Shown one piece after another: positions 13,209-23,699 of a stretch of DNA of 64,000 bases. The translations under genes and the position numbers were made by a program. The stretch is from Loxodes magnus (Eukaryota > Ciliophora > Karyorelictea > Loxodida > Loxodidae), in NCBI GenBank assembly GCA_946699065.1, contig CAMPDV010000012.1, positions 620,001 through 684,000 of the forward strand, written 5' to 3'. Under the pieces are notes generated by a model. It ran no database searches. It saw nothing but the letters and a program-made list of their open reading frames with translations, and was not told the DNA's origin. Positions within the stretch are counted from its first letter, which is position 1; every line of letters starts with the position of its first letter.

Positions 13209-14364
13209 ATGGGTGCAAGAGGTAAAAACAAAAAAACTAAAAATAAGAGAAACAGGAATAAGCCAGCACAGCCTAAATAGATCTCAGTTCGACCTCCTAA
13301 AAATAACTAAAATTAAGAACCTGAAAAGGAAACACTGGAATGAATTTAAGAGCTGTATTAGGTAAGCTTATACTATTTTAGTTGAAAGGTGTTTTGCAAA
13401 AAAATAATTTAGGGCTTAAAGAGATGTTAGGAGATGGAAATTGCCTATTTAGAGCAGTTTGCGATTAGTTATAAGAAACTGATAGTGAACATTCTGACTT
13501 GAGAATGAAGACAATAGAATTTATGGATCAAAACAAAGCTTTTTTCTAAGATTTTCTAGAGAATGAAAATGAAGATTGATTAAGCTATTTAGAAAAAATG
13601 AAAAAAGTTGGTACATGAGCAGGAAACTTAGAAATTCAAGCTCTAAGCAATCTCTTATAGAGGAATATCATAATATTTAGAGCTAACTAAGAATATCCTA
13701 CTATTGTTACTTGTGAGTTTATAAAGGGTGATGATATCATCATTGCCTACTTATAAGGGGAGCATTATGATTCAATCTGGCCAATTTAGAAATTACAAGA
13801 ATTGAGGTAATAAATCCCTGAGTAATTGCTTTAACAATAAAATAAAAATTTCAAACTATCGATAGATGAAAAAATGATCAAAGAAGCCAAAATGGAATGT
13901 TATATTATACCTTCATAAGAGACACTCAATAATATAGGTATTGAATAAGAAGAAGAAGTAGAAGTCAGCAGGGAAAACATAGCTAATTACGTACTAAGCA
14001 TTTTAGATTTGCAACAAGATTAATTGCAAATAGTCAAAAAAGTATTAAATTAGCATTTCAAAAACAAGAAAATAAGCTTGGAGGTAATAATTATTATATA
14101 CAGCTAGTCTATGAAATGAGAGAAATCCTATTAGATGATATTTTAGAGTAAAGCATGTAGAAACCTGAAAACAAGAAAAGAAAAGTAAAGGATTCAAATA
14201 ATATCTTTAACTAACTGCAAGAAGAGTCAGAAAATTCTAAAAGCAGTGAAGAGGAAAAAGTTATTGTATAGACGAGTGAAGATGGTGAAGTGCTAATAGT
14301 AAATTAAATAAATAATCAAGAGAAATAAAAATAGGAAGAAAGTAAAATTGAATAGCAAAAATGA
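13209..14364 (+). CDS. OTU-domain deubiquitinase, OTUD3-like
   Basis: OTU cysteine protease that would remove ubiquitin from proteins. After a basic N-terminus, exon 2 carries the catalytic GDGNCLFRAVCDQL, with Asp and Cys of the active site (Cys codon near 13442), then GTWAGNLEIQALS and QGEHYDSIW with the catalytic His. The order and spacing match OTUD3-type enzymes. Two Trp codons inside the domain are TGA (13577 and 13616). A downstream segment (SRENIANYVLSILDLQQDQL) may correspond to a UBA-like helix region. Two introns of 20 nt (13362-13381 and 14084-14103) restore the frame. The tail is Glu/Lys-rich. TGA at 14362-14364 is taken as the stop. The neighbour 14499-16763 is convergent. Confidence 0.85.
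13362..13381 (+). other. 20-nt intron in OTU gene
   Basis: GTAAGCTTATACTATTTTAG. Removing it joins the basic N-terminus to the OTU domain in frame (…ELYQ/LKGVLQ…). Without it the OTU frame has no start. Confidence 0.8.
14084..14103 (+). other. Second 20-nt intron in OTU gene
   Basis: GTAATAATTATTATATACAG. It joins ISLE to LVYEMREILLDD in frame and has the same length as intron 1. Confidence 0.7.
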
Positions 14365-14498
14365 TAACTTAAGCATAATCCATGTAAAAATAACTTTACA
14401 TTTCATTTAAAAATAATTCAAATTTAATACCCCACAAGGACATTCAATAACTACATCATGTTTCATCTTATTATTTAAGCATACTAATAGTAGCAAAG

Positions 14499-16763
14499 TC
14501 AGATATGCTATAGAGATAAAATCGATATAAAGATATTAATAAATTATAAGATAAACAGATTGAAGCGACTATTAAAATCTTATAAGGAGAAAATTATAGA
14601 AATAATATTCTTTAAATTGATCTATGATATATAAGGATATTTTATTTCCTTTATATTTATAGTCTCATAGTCAATTTTATAGAGATTATTCGAAGATAAT
14701 TTTAGACAGTTTAAATCAGATTCATTTTATTTCACCTATTTAAGATTTAACAAATATAAATTACGTTTATTGAGTTCACTTGCTTGAATCAGAATAATAA
14801 TGCGTTGACACATTTTTGTTATAATCTCTAACTATTTTTATTAAAGTAACTTACATAAATTCTAGAATGATACATTCTATGTGTTTTTCTCGTCCTTGCC
14901 TTGCTTTTTTTATTTATTTGGTGAAAAAGATATACCTCTTTATTCCAGACTCTTTTTTTCTAGGACTTTCAATTTTTGGTCTTTTGCTTTATGTTCATTG
15001 TAAAGTCTCTCATGAATATTTTATTGTTTAGAGCATTCTATCGATTTTTAACTGTTACTTCTGATTCCAAAAGATTTAGTTTCACTTTGAAAATTACTTA
15101 AGAAATTTCTCCCACTGCTCGAGCTTCTAACAGATTGATTACTTTTTGTAAGTATAGATTCAGATTCATATAACTTAATTTTATGTACTTTTTAGGAATT
15201 CTAAATTTAGTCTGACTTCTACTTTCTTATTTTATGATCAGCATATAAGCGATCACTAACTTTCTTTGATAATTCAGCCTTAGTTTTATTTTATTTGGGA
15301 ATAAAATTAGTTGTTGTAGATGGATAAAAAGTGCAATCCTAAAGTATTTCTTGCTGTATTTTTTATTCCTTGTCTAACTTTTTTTTCCTTTAATTTTCAA
15401 AAGATTCATAAAGTCTATTATACACTTTTTAGCTAATTGAAGTATTTAACTAATCTGCCACTAGTTTTGGTTTAAATGTACATTCTTTAGTCTGTTATTT
15501 ATTTACATTTTACTTAATCTATTTAATTTTTTACTAATGCTTAGTGTGATCATCGTACAGCTTGGAGTAAATATCTTACTAATTATTTTTATGATTGAAG
15601 CTTTTTGGAATAGTTAGAGAAAGATCAGGCTAAAATGTGCACTCTTCTAGATCTTACTCTTCTTTCTATTCCCACGTTGTCTTAGTCATAGATTTTTTGG
15701 TTTTATTTTTAGGACTTTTTTCCATACTATTTTCTTTTGAATAAGTATTTGATACTCAAACATTATTCATCTTGATAGTCTAACTCAAATTGGGCTTAAA
15801 AGTGCATTCCTGAAGTTCTCTAACCTCTCTTCTAATTTTAGCTCTGTTTAAATTCTATCTCTAATGTTCAGCCACTTTGTTTAACCTAGAAAATACTGAC
15901 TAAGACCTTTAAGGAATAGCTGGCTCTTTATTATAATAAGTTGATTGATTATTTAACTCTTAAGCTTTCTGTTCAATAAGTAGATTAATTTGTGCTTTAT
16001 TCATATTTTGTAAAGAATTAGCATCTATCTTAATAGGATTGTTAGGAACACTTTCCTCGTTTATAGAGAAGGCTTTTTACTTCTACTATTTGTTATTTAT
16101 TTACTCTTTTCACTACTTTCTGTTAAAATCGTTTATCTGCTTTAGTATCTACTACTCAAAGCCATCCACCTTTTTCTTCTTACTTTGTTTAGCGGGATTT
16201 ACTTAAGAAAAATTCTTAAAATTTTAGCTTTACTCAATTACCTGTTCCTTTTACTATTTTTGGGAAATTTAAGGATAAACTGGAATTTCATTTTCAAGCT
16301 TCTCTTGATTTATTTCAATGGAATTTTTACTTTCAGATAGCTTTTGAATATGCTAAATTTTGTCTCTTTATTTAGCCATTTAGGTAGCAAACTACCTTAA
16401 GTGATGAATAATTTACTTCTGCTCTATAACTAAGCTATCATACTTTCACCTAGTGAAGAAGAAGAATTTCCATCTAGATTTAACACTCTTTTGAAAGTAT
16501 ATTAAAGAAGAAACAAGCTTCCTTCCCAAAGCCTTTAATTATTTTTCCTTTCACACTTTGTACATTCTTTCTGCGATATCTATATAAAATCATACCATTT
16601 ATCTCCTCAATAGTCAAGCTTTCTATAAACTAAGAAAGAGAAATGACTTAGTTTTTTAAGTCCTTGGAGTTGAATTTAGGGAAGTCTTTGATGTTAATCA
16701 ATCCCTGTATTAGAGAATTACGATATCTAAGAGGTAGTTTCTAAATTCAAAAAAATATTCCAT
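14499..16763 (-). CDS. Coiled-coil protein with repeated CTFxPxL motifs
   Basis: Minus-strand gene whose hallmark is a repeated motif: ECTFKPNL, ECTFQPDL, ECTFKPKL, DCTFYPS, each followed about 20-30 residues later by RLY (YSKLYDDH, YNRLYESF, DRLYADHK, ERLYNEHK). Such repeats recur in protist cytoskeletal or ciliary coiled-coil proteins; the exact family is unknown to me. The N-terminal region (QVISLSQFIESLTIEEIN) is joined through a 17-nt intron (16705-16721) and a 16-nt intron (16580-16595). With these removed the length is exactly 744 codons from ATG 16763 to TGA 14499. The start is uncertain because upstream sequence can also be read, and the last 100 codons are weaker. Confidence 0.65.
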
Positions 16764-17055
16764 TTTAAACTATTAAGAAAATACATCTTAGTCATCTATC
16801 TTTTATACACTCTTCTCTCTTTTTACCCTTCAATTCTTCTTTACTTGGCTAAACAACTTCCTTTAATTCTTATCCTTTTTCATTCAATTTGAGGCGAAAA
16901 GGAAATCACTTTTATATCTGATCGTAGTTCAGATTTTTATGCAGGAAGATTGAGATTAAATTAGAGATTGAAAGGTTTTGACAAAAGTATAAGCAAGAAA
17001 GTGGTTAATCTAGTTTTAATACCATGCTTTATTATAAAGGAAGTGAGTATACAAG

Positions 17056-17883
17056 ATGAATGGAAGCATTCATAATACACTCTAACATAGGCATTTTAAA
17101 ATATGCAGCGTTATACCAAGGTATGAACTGATTTTCTTTAAGATGATTAGTCAAATAATACAGCAGGAGAATTTTAAAATGGTTAGCTTATAAATAACTT
17201 CCTTCATTATTAAATGTTATATTCTAGGTTAAACTATACCATTATATATAATTTAAGGAAATGCAATTTAAGTTGGAAGGAAGAAAAATATTTTATTATG
17301 TTAGATGGCTTGGGAGCATTTTGAGCTCAGGTAAATTATTTACTTTTTTAAATAAAAAAATCGGGAGAAACTTCATAGATTTAGGGATATTTCAGGATAA
17401 TTGCTGACTGCTTAAAAGGGTCTATAATGCTTTTGTGTTGAAGATTTTTATTATTACTTAGTCATTTTATTTCACTTACAGCATTCTATGAAATTTTATT
17501 ATTTTAAATAGGCTATATAATTCATATAAGTTGCAGTAGATTAAAGAATAAATTTTTGGGTGAAAATAGCAGATTTTATACTCAGCATTCATATATAAAA
17601 AAAAGGATTTAAGAATACTAAAGAATTATCATATTATTAAGATTATGATTGTTTTTATGTCTTAATATTACAAGGATTGATAGAATGGGATCATTAAATT
17701 GATTACGCCTTTTTTATTTTCTTAGCTTCTTGTAAATATTCGATTTTATTATTTAGATGATTAAAAAATGAAAAAGGAATGTAGGATTGGAGCAAAGTCC
17801 TGCTTCAACGAAAAAGTAATAAAACCTTAAATTAAAATTCCAAGAGTTGCTTATATAATAGAATGGAACAGCTTAATTAAATG
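17056..17883 (+). CDS. Unknown 275-residue protein
   Basis: Single frame of 276 codons, ATG 17056 to TGA 17881-17883, divergent from 14499-16763 and convergent with 17968-19215. Composition is balanced and protein-like (KLHRFRDISGQLLTAQKG; YYQDYDCFYVLILQGLIEWD; EKGMQDWSKVLLQRK), with only one internal TGA, in FRWLKNEKG. Alternating hydrophobic helices suggest a helical-repeat fold. No domain recognised. The 84-base gap to the neighbouring stop fits the compact gene spacing here. Confidence 0.55.
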
Positions 17884-17967
17884 AATTCCTTGGATTCTTT
17901 ATCCTAAGATAAAGAGGGAGGTTAGAAGAGTTAAAACTTTTAATATTTAATCTAATTTATAAATTTT

Positions 17968-19215
17968 TCAAAGCTCTTGCAGTTCTACTAATTTATTGGC
18001 TATTAGCTCTCCACTTTTTTGTACATGAAGAGTAATTGCACTGAATATTTCTATCTCATTGAACTAGTAAATTTCTTCTAACTTGTCCATTATTTTTGAA
18101 GTAATGTACTAATCTTCTTACTCGTCTATAAACTTCCCTTATACCATATCTCGCTTCATCTAGATCCATTTATCTAAAATTTCAATTAGCTTTTCAGCTG
18201 TTAAATTCTAAGGACACTCTGAATCAACAAAAGCAGATTTTGCCTGATATTCTTTCAAAGCTTCTTAAATTTGCTCATCTCTTGCATAATTATCCATTAA
18301 TTTTTTGAACTCATTTTTAGAAAGTCCTAACTCCTAAGCAGTGATAAATAAGGAATTAAAGATAGTTTCACGCTACATTTAGTTAGTATGCACAATGAAG
18401 TCTTTGTACTGTTTCTCGTCTTTTATTTTCTTTCTCTCTTTTATAAGTTACTTCTTTATAGCTCCTAGCTTTTCTTTATTTAGCTCAAAGCTTTAACTGA
18501 AAATATCGAATAAAAGTTCTTTATCCTAGTTAGATAATCCACTTTCAAGTACTTAAGCTTCTTGCTAAATTTGATCTCAATATGGCTTAACTTTATGGGG
18601 GAAGTTAGTGGAATACTTAATTACAGCTGATTCTATTTCTGCATAGGAAATATTGAATTTCAAGCTAATTTCATCTTAAGCATGAGCGTCCATTAAATAA
18701 ACTTCTTCTTAGTTATCTAGCTAGCTTAAAACTCTTAGACATATTTCAACATACTTTTTTATAATTTCCTCACATTTTTCATCTGAAAAATTGTCAGCAT
18801 CAATTGTCTCGGCCAGTCCACTGTTATAAGCAGATAGTAATGTCAAAACACTGTCATTTTGCATATGCTCTAAGCAAGCTAGCTTGAACTCTGCTTACGA
18901 AATATGTGACTCTTCAAGTGCTTCTTCTGTCGTTTTTTATACTAAATTTTCTAATTCACTAAAGAACTACAAGCTGAGTTCTGTATACTTCTGCGTCTCT
19001 TTCTTAAAATACTATCTTCTCTTTTCATTAAACTTAACCTTGATTTGCTATCCTTCATTCTGTATTTTTATTATTATCATATGCAACAGCTTAATAAACT
19101 TGCGTCTACTTAGTCTCTCAGTTTACTACTCAGTAAAGAAACAAATGTATAAAGAGCTAGCAGTGAAAGACAGCAAGCTAGAAATAAGAGCTGTCTTAAT
19201 AGTTTCTTTATCCAT
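17968..19215 (-). CDS. Unknown all-helical acidic protein
   Basis: One frame of exactly 416 codons from ATG 19215 to TGA 17968-17970, rich in TAR-encoded Gln. Text such as KNEFKKLMDNYARDEQIQEA, KLIEILDKWIQMKRDMVQG and KIMDKLEEIYQFNEIEIF shows amphipathic helices of about 35-45 residues. It looks like a repeat of similar modules in which an acidic helix-turn-helix recurs. EF-hand-like loops were considered but no full DxDxDG loop is present. Function unknown. Confidence 0.6.
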
Positions 19216-19595
19216 TTTTATTTAATTTAATTTACCTTTACAATCTATTCCCTTCTAACTTATTCATCTATACTCTTTGCACTTATGCTACTAAGCTACT
19301 ATTCCATCCTCTCCTTTCACTTATTCTTTACTTCTTATTCACCTTCTATTTTTAGACTTAGTGGTTTAGTCCTCGGAGATATTTTTCAGGTATTCAATTT
19401 AAATTAGATAAAGTGAGCAACGCTCATTATATTTAATTAATTAGGTAACATCAAGAAAAACCAAAGAATATTAATAGTAGCTAACTAGAATCAGTATAGA
19501 TCTAATTAAAGTCAAAGGTAAAATTATATCAGTCTAAAATCAGAAAAGTCTTAAAAGCTTGAATTAGCTAATTAAGTAATCAAGCTATAGCTGAT
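19216..19595. other. Interval between two minus-strand genes
   Basis: AT-rich, with ATTCATTATA-like repeats. The upstream gene could extend into it if TGA 19596 is read as Trp. No separate gene seen. Confidence 0.35.
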
Positions 19596-21113
19596 TCATT
19601 AAGCATTACAATTTAATTAACTCTTATATTCCTATATACTAAACGCTATTTTTTGAACTAAGAAATCTTATTAAATATAATTAAATAGAACCTATTTATC
19701 TAGAAGCTTCTTATCTTATATATTAAAGAGCTTCTTTGCTTATGTAAGTATTATAAGTTACTACTTAATAACTAAAAAGCTTTAATGTATTAATAAGAGT
19801 TTATTATCTAAATTCAATTTTTAAAACTTCTCAGAGTTTTCTTCCTTTATGAAAAAAGGACTGTTGTTAGCTTAGTTATCTTAGTTTACAAAACTAAGAT
19901 TATTAGCACAGGCATTTTACCTAAATTAACATACTTACAAGGTTATATCTTTGAAGCTAGTGACTTGCATAGTAAACTGATCATGCTTTAAATCGTCAAT
20001 ATTAGATTTGGAGCTAAATCGATCTTCTTTCTTCTCCTCATCCTCATTTTAATCATTTTTCTGTTCTAAATCTATCTATATTTAGTTAGAGAGATTGGAA
20101 AAAGTTCTTAGATAGAGAAAATTCTGCTATAGTCTTAATTTCTATTTAAAAATATGCTCTTGAATCATTTCTATATTTGAATTAATTCTATAAGCAAATC
20201 TAAACAAAATTACAGTGTCAATTTCATCTAGTCTTAAGAAATTGTGATATTTGTGCATGAAATAGTAGAAAGTAAATATTATGGCAATAAAACAAATTAG
20301 TAAGACTATCAGAAAAATTATCTTAGAGTCTTATGAGAATAAAAAGGAGATGGTGGTTATTATTCCCATCATTACTGCAATCGAATGAAGATCTTTTTAG
20401 TAAGTATTAGCTCTTTCGTAGTTAAAGGGTTATTACTTATAATCAAAAAAAGTATAATTTAACATTGTAAGGAAGAATAAGGATTCATGGATTATGTAAT
20501 GATCTTTCTTAAGATTTTTCTCTAAAATGATTAAAATTAACTATAGTTAAGATTTAAGGAGTATATTGATAGGATTTTGTTTGATATGCAAAGAAACGTT
20601 TATATCTTATCAATGAGATCTTGCTAGAAATGATAAGGGAAAGTAAAGAAGCAAAGCAAGAGTTGAAAAGAACATAAATTATTTATGTCTGCTGATTCCA
20701 CAATTTAAACGACAGTCTTTTTCCAAAAAGCATTCTTTGAAAGTAAATTTATAATCCATATTGTAATCCACACCTTAGACACATATAAACATGTTTAAAA
20801 ATATTTCAATCATATGGATATAGAGAATGTTACCAATAACAGGAAGTAAAAAGAGTACATAGTTGCCAATCTGCTTTAAACTATAGAAATTATACTTAAT
20901 TTCCATTCTACAAAGAAAATAAAAGTGATCCATAGAAAATAAAGCATAAACCAACGCTTATCTAAAACAAGCAGTAAAATAATTCCTTTTAATTAAAGTT
21001 AAAGGAGAATAAATCAATGAAATAGTCCCAATAAACAGAAAAGCCTTCTAAATTAGGTCCAAGACAAACATGTTATATAAAGTGGATGATTAGTATCACA
21101 AAAAAGAAGCCAT
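19596..21113 (-). CDS. Polytopic membrane protein, unknown family
   Basis: Frame of exactly 506 codons from ATG 21113 to TGA 19596-19598. At least five membrane spans: KAFLFIGTISLIY, YVLFLLPVIGNILYI, FFSTLALLLYFPLSFL, MMGIITTISFLF and IIFLIVLLICFIAIIFTFYY. A cysteine-rich loop (FKECFLEKDCRLNCG) lies between the second and third, probably lumenal or extracellular. The C-terminal third is cytosolic and charged (EQKNDQNEDEEKKEDRFSSK). An 18-nt GTAAGT..TTTAG sequence at 19921-19938 may be an in-phase intron. It resembles the large ciliate families of multi-span channel- or sensor-like proteins, but I cannot name one. Confidence 0.6.
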
Positions 21114-21149
21114 CTTATTATTTTTTAAATTATTTTAATTTATTTTTTT

Positions 21150-23593
21150 AAAAGTTTGATTTTTTTATTTAAGCCTAAATATAGAAGAATTGAACCAACT
21201 AAAAAAATTATACCAATAGAATATTCAAAAAATATTTACTTCTGTTATAGTTATATATATATCTAGCACTGAAGGGACAGCCTTCATATTGATCGTAATG
21301 ATGAAAATGAGGGTTAGTATTTTAACCAAATCACATAATAGGATTGTTAAAGTCTCAAATCAAAGCACAAATGGGACAGTTCTTTCCCTTGTATATGAAT
21401 TATCATTCGCCATTTAATCTTAAATCAAGGTTTTTATTTAATAATATTTTAAACTAGCTCTGAAATGGTTCTTAAACCGAACTCTACCTGAACACGAGAC
21501 AAAATCACCATTATTAATAGCATTGTGCATAACATCAAAGTTATTGTAATCTTACTCTCTTTTATTATGTTATCAAGAGCATGCGCAGTAATAAAAGCCT
21601 CTTCATAGTAGTAGCATTACAAATCCAATAGAATTCTATTTTAGCATTCTGACAGCCATTTAAGCTATTTTTATCCTACTTCATTTTATCATGCTATAGG
21701 ATGGATGTAAATAAAGCTATTATCTCAAATGCTAATCAGATGCTCTAAATTTATATTATTGGCATATATACTGTTTACAATATGGTTTCCTGTGCTAGTT
21801 CCAATTCATATTATATCACCTTTACGAGCTCCTTTTTAATAGAGTCAATAGGCTATCTCTATTTGAGTATATGTTCATCCTTAAAAAACTATTATTCTTA
21901 TCTACTTGTTTAAAATATAGTCTGCGACTTGTTGATAGAAGATAGTACGCTCTTTTAATGTATAATTCATTCAACATGGTATAGAGTAAGGCTAAAGATC
22001 ACTTATTATTTATATATCAAAGGTTGATGCTTTTTTCATATTAAATCTGATATTTATCTTAAATAAGGCGCTTCCTCTGCATATACTCCTATTCTTTTTC
22101 ATCCTTTTTTATATAAACTTCAGAATATTATTTGTGTAGTCATCTGTTCAGCCATTGTTTACTGTTATTCTTTCTTCTCCAGTCTTGAAAAAAGTTGCTA
22201 CTCCGCTTACCCTTTGAGAGGAGGCATTTCTAAATTGAACTCATGAAGTATGTCTACAGAATTTTATATAGTTCCCGCTATTTTTACTTCATGAAATACT
22301 CCTAGTTTATCAATGTTTGATATTAAATGCAAAATTTAATAATTTATATTAAACAAACTCTAGCATTAGTTCATTTCTACAGCTTTAAAGCCTAAATTTG
22401 TAAGTATTTCTTTATAATTCTTTTTGATATCTTAAGCTCCACATTTGGTAGAGCTTTTTAAAGCATAAACAACAGGCGTATAACCTCCTTGGTAATTTCA
22501 GGAATTAGAACTGTAACTTTAGGAAATAGTGATTTAGTTTGGAGGTGGATCTCTAGTATTTCCAGGTCAAACTGTATCCTTACACTTAAAACTTGACCTT
22601 TAGCTATTCTATTAACTGCTCTTATAAGATAATCTTGCTTATTGAATATTTAATAAGAGAAAGTGATATCTGAAAGTGATGATTACTAGCTATTTAAATT
22701 TACTTTGTGATAAGATCTTTTTATTGCTACTATTTTATAGATGAAAACCTTTAAATAAGATCAAACTAGTTAAAAATAAGAATCTATAGAGGTTTAAAAA
22801 GAATTAATTCCAAGTATTTCATTTCTTTCAATTTCCAAATCATTAATATTAGCTGGTAAAAAGAAACTTCTACGAATTGATAGATCTCATACGAATCCTT
22901 TTCCGGTTAGTTTTGCGTTTTAAGCTAGTTATAATATTTTCCGTGCTACATTAATATCAGCTAATATAAAAATAGGAGTACCTTAGAATTTAAGAAATGT
23001 AATTATTGAATTATTAATTTAATCAGAAGTACTAAAGGTAAAAGTGTCCTTTATCCTATTTTAGTCTATAAATTACAAAGGTAGGTAGAACTCTCTTAAG
23101 TTTTGACTGATAAGGCAAAGATTGCTTTATCCATATCCATATCTTCTTAAAAAAGACGTGATGCACTCACCTTCTAATTGGAAGCTAGGTAGTACGCTTA
23201 AGCTATTAATTTTTTTTTATTCTCATGCAATCTTCGTGCAATTAAATAAGTTTATTAGTTTATTTCACTTAATCAACCAATTAATTTGTTAATGTGATAA
23301 TTGTTAGTTATATCAACTATAACATCACAATTCTTAATCTTCACTTCAAAAGGTTCGATTAAGCTAAGTATACCCACCTGAGAATTTCCAAAAACTAAAT
23401 CCATGAAAGCTTCTTTTCTTAACTTCTCGCTAATCTTTCTTTCCAAAAACAGAACTAACACTTAATTACTATGTATAAACGTTACAATGCATGTGTAAAT
23501 TGACAATGTATTATGATTATCAAATTTGCCAATAAAAACAGATTGAGATCTAAGGAGCCATTAAAATACAGAAGCAATGATTCAGTAATTCAT
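21150..23593 (-). CDS. Receptor with ANF-type (periplasmic-binding I) ligand-binding domain
   Basis: Minus-strand gene with several short introns. Blocks in order: CDVIVDITNNYHINKLIG and YLIARRLHE (first lobe strand and helix); TPIFILADINVARKILQLAQ followed by LTGKGFVWDLS, the signature of ANF, NMDA and guanylyl-cyclase receptor ectodomains; FDVMHNAINNGDFVSCSGRV; NGEWQFIYKGKNCPICALIW; and YEGCPFSARYIYNY at the end. One hydrophobic stretch after that (GSILLYLGL) could be the membrane anchor. Several conserved Trp are TGA. It would bind a small ligand outside the cell or in a vesicle lumen. I see no cyclase or channel domain downstream. The start at ATG 23593 and the last exons are approximate. 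Confidence 0.65.
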
Positions 23594-23699
23594 TTAAATT
23601 AATTTCAATTTAAACTACTTAGACTCTTTCAAACTTGATCGCTTCAATCCTTTATTTTCTTATCAAAGTTGAATAAGTTAACTTTATAAGTAGAGAGTT

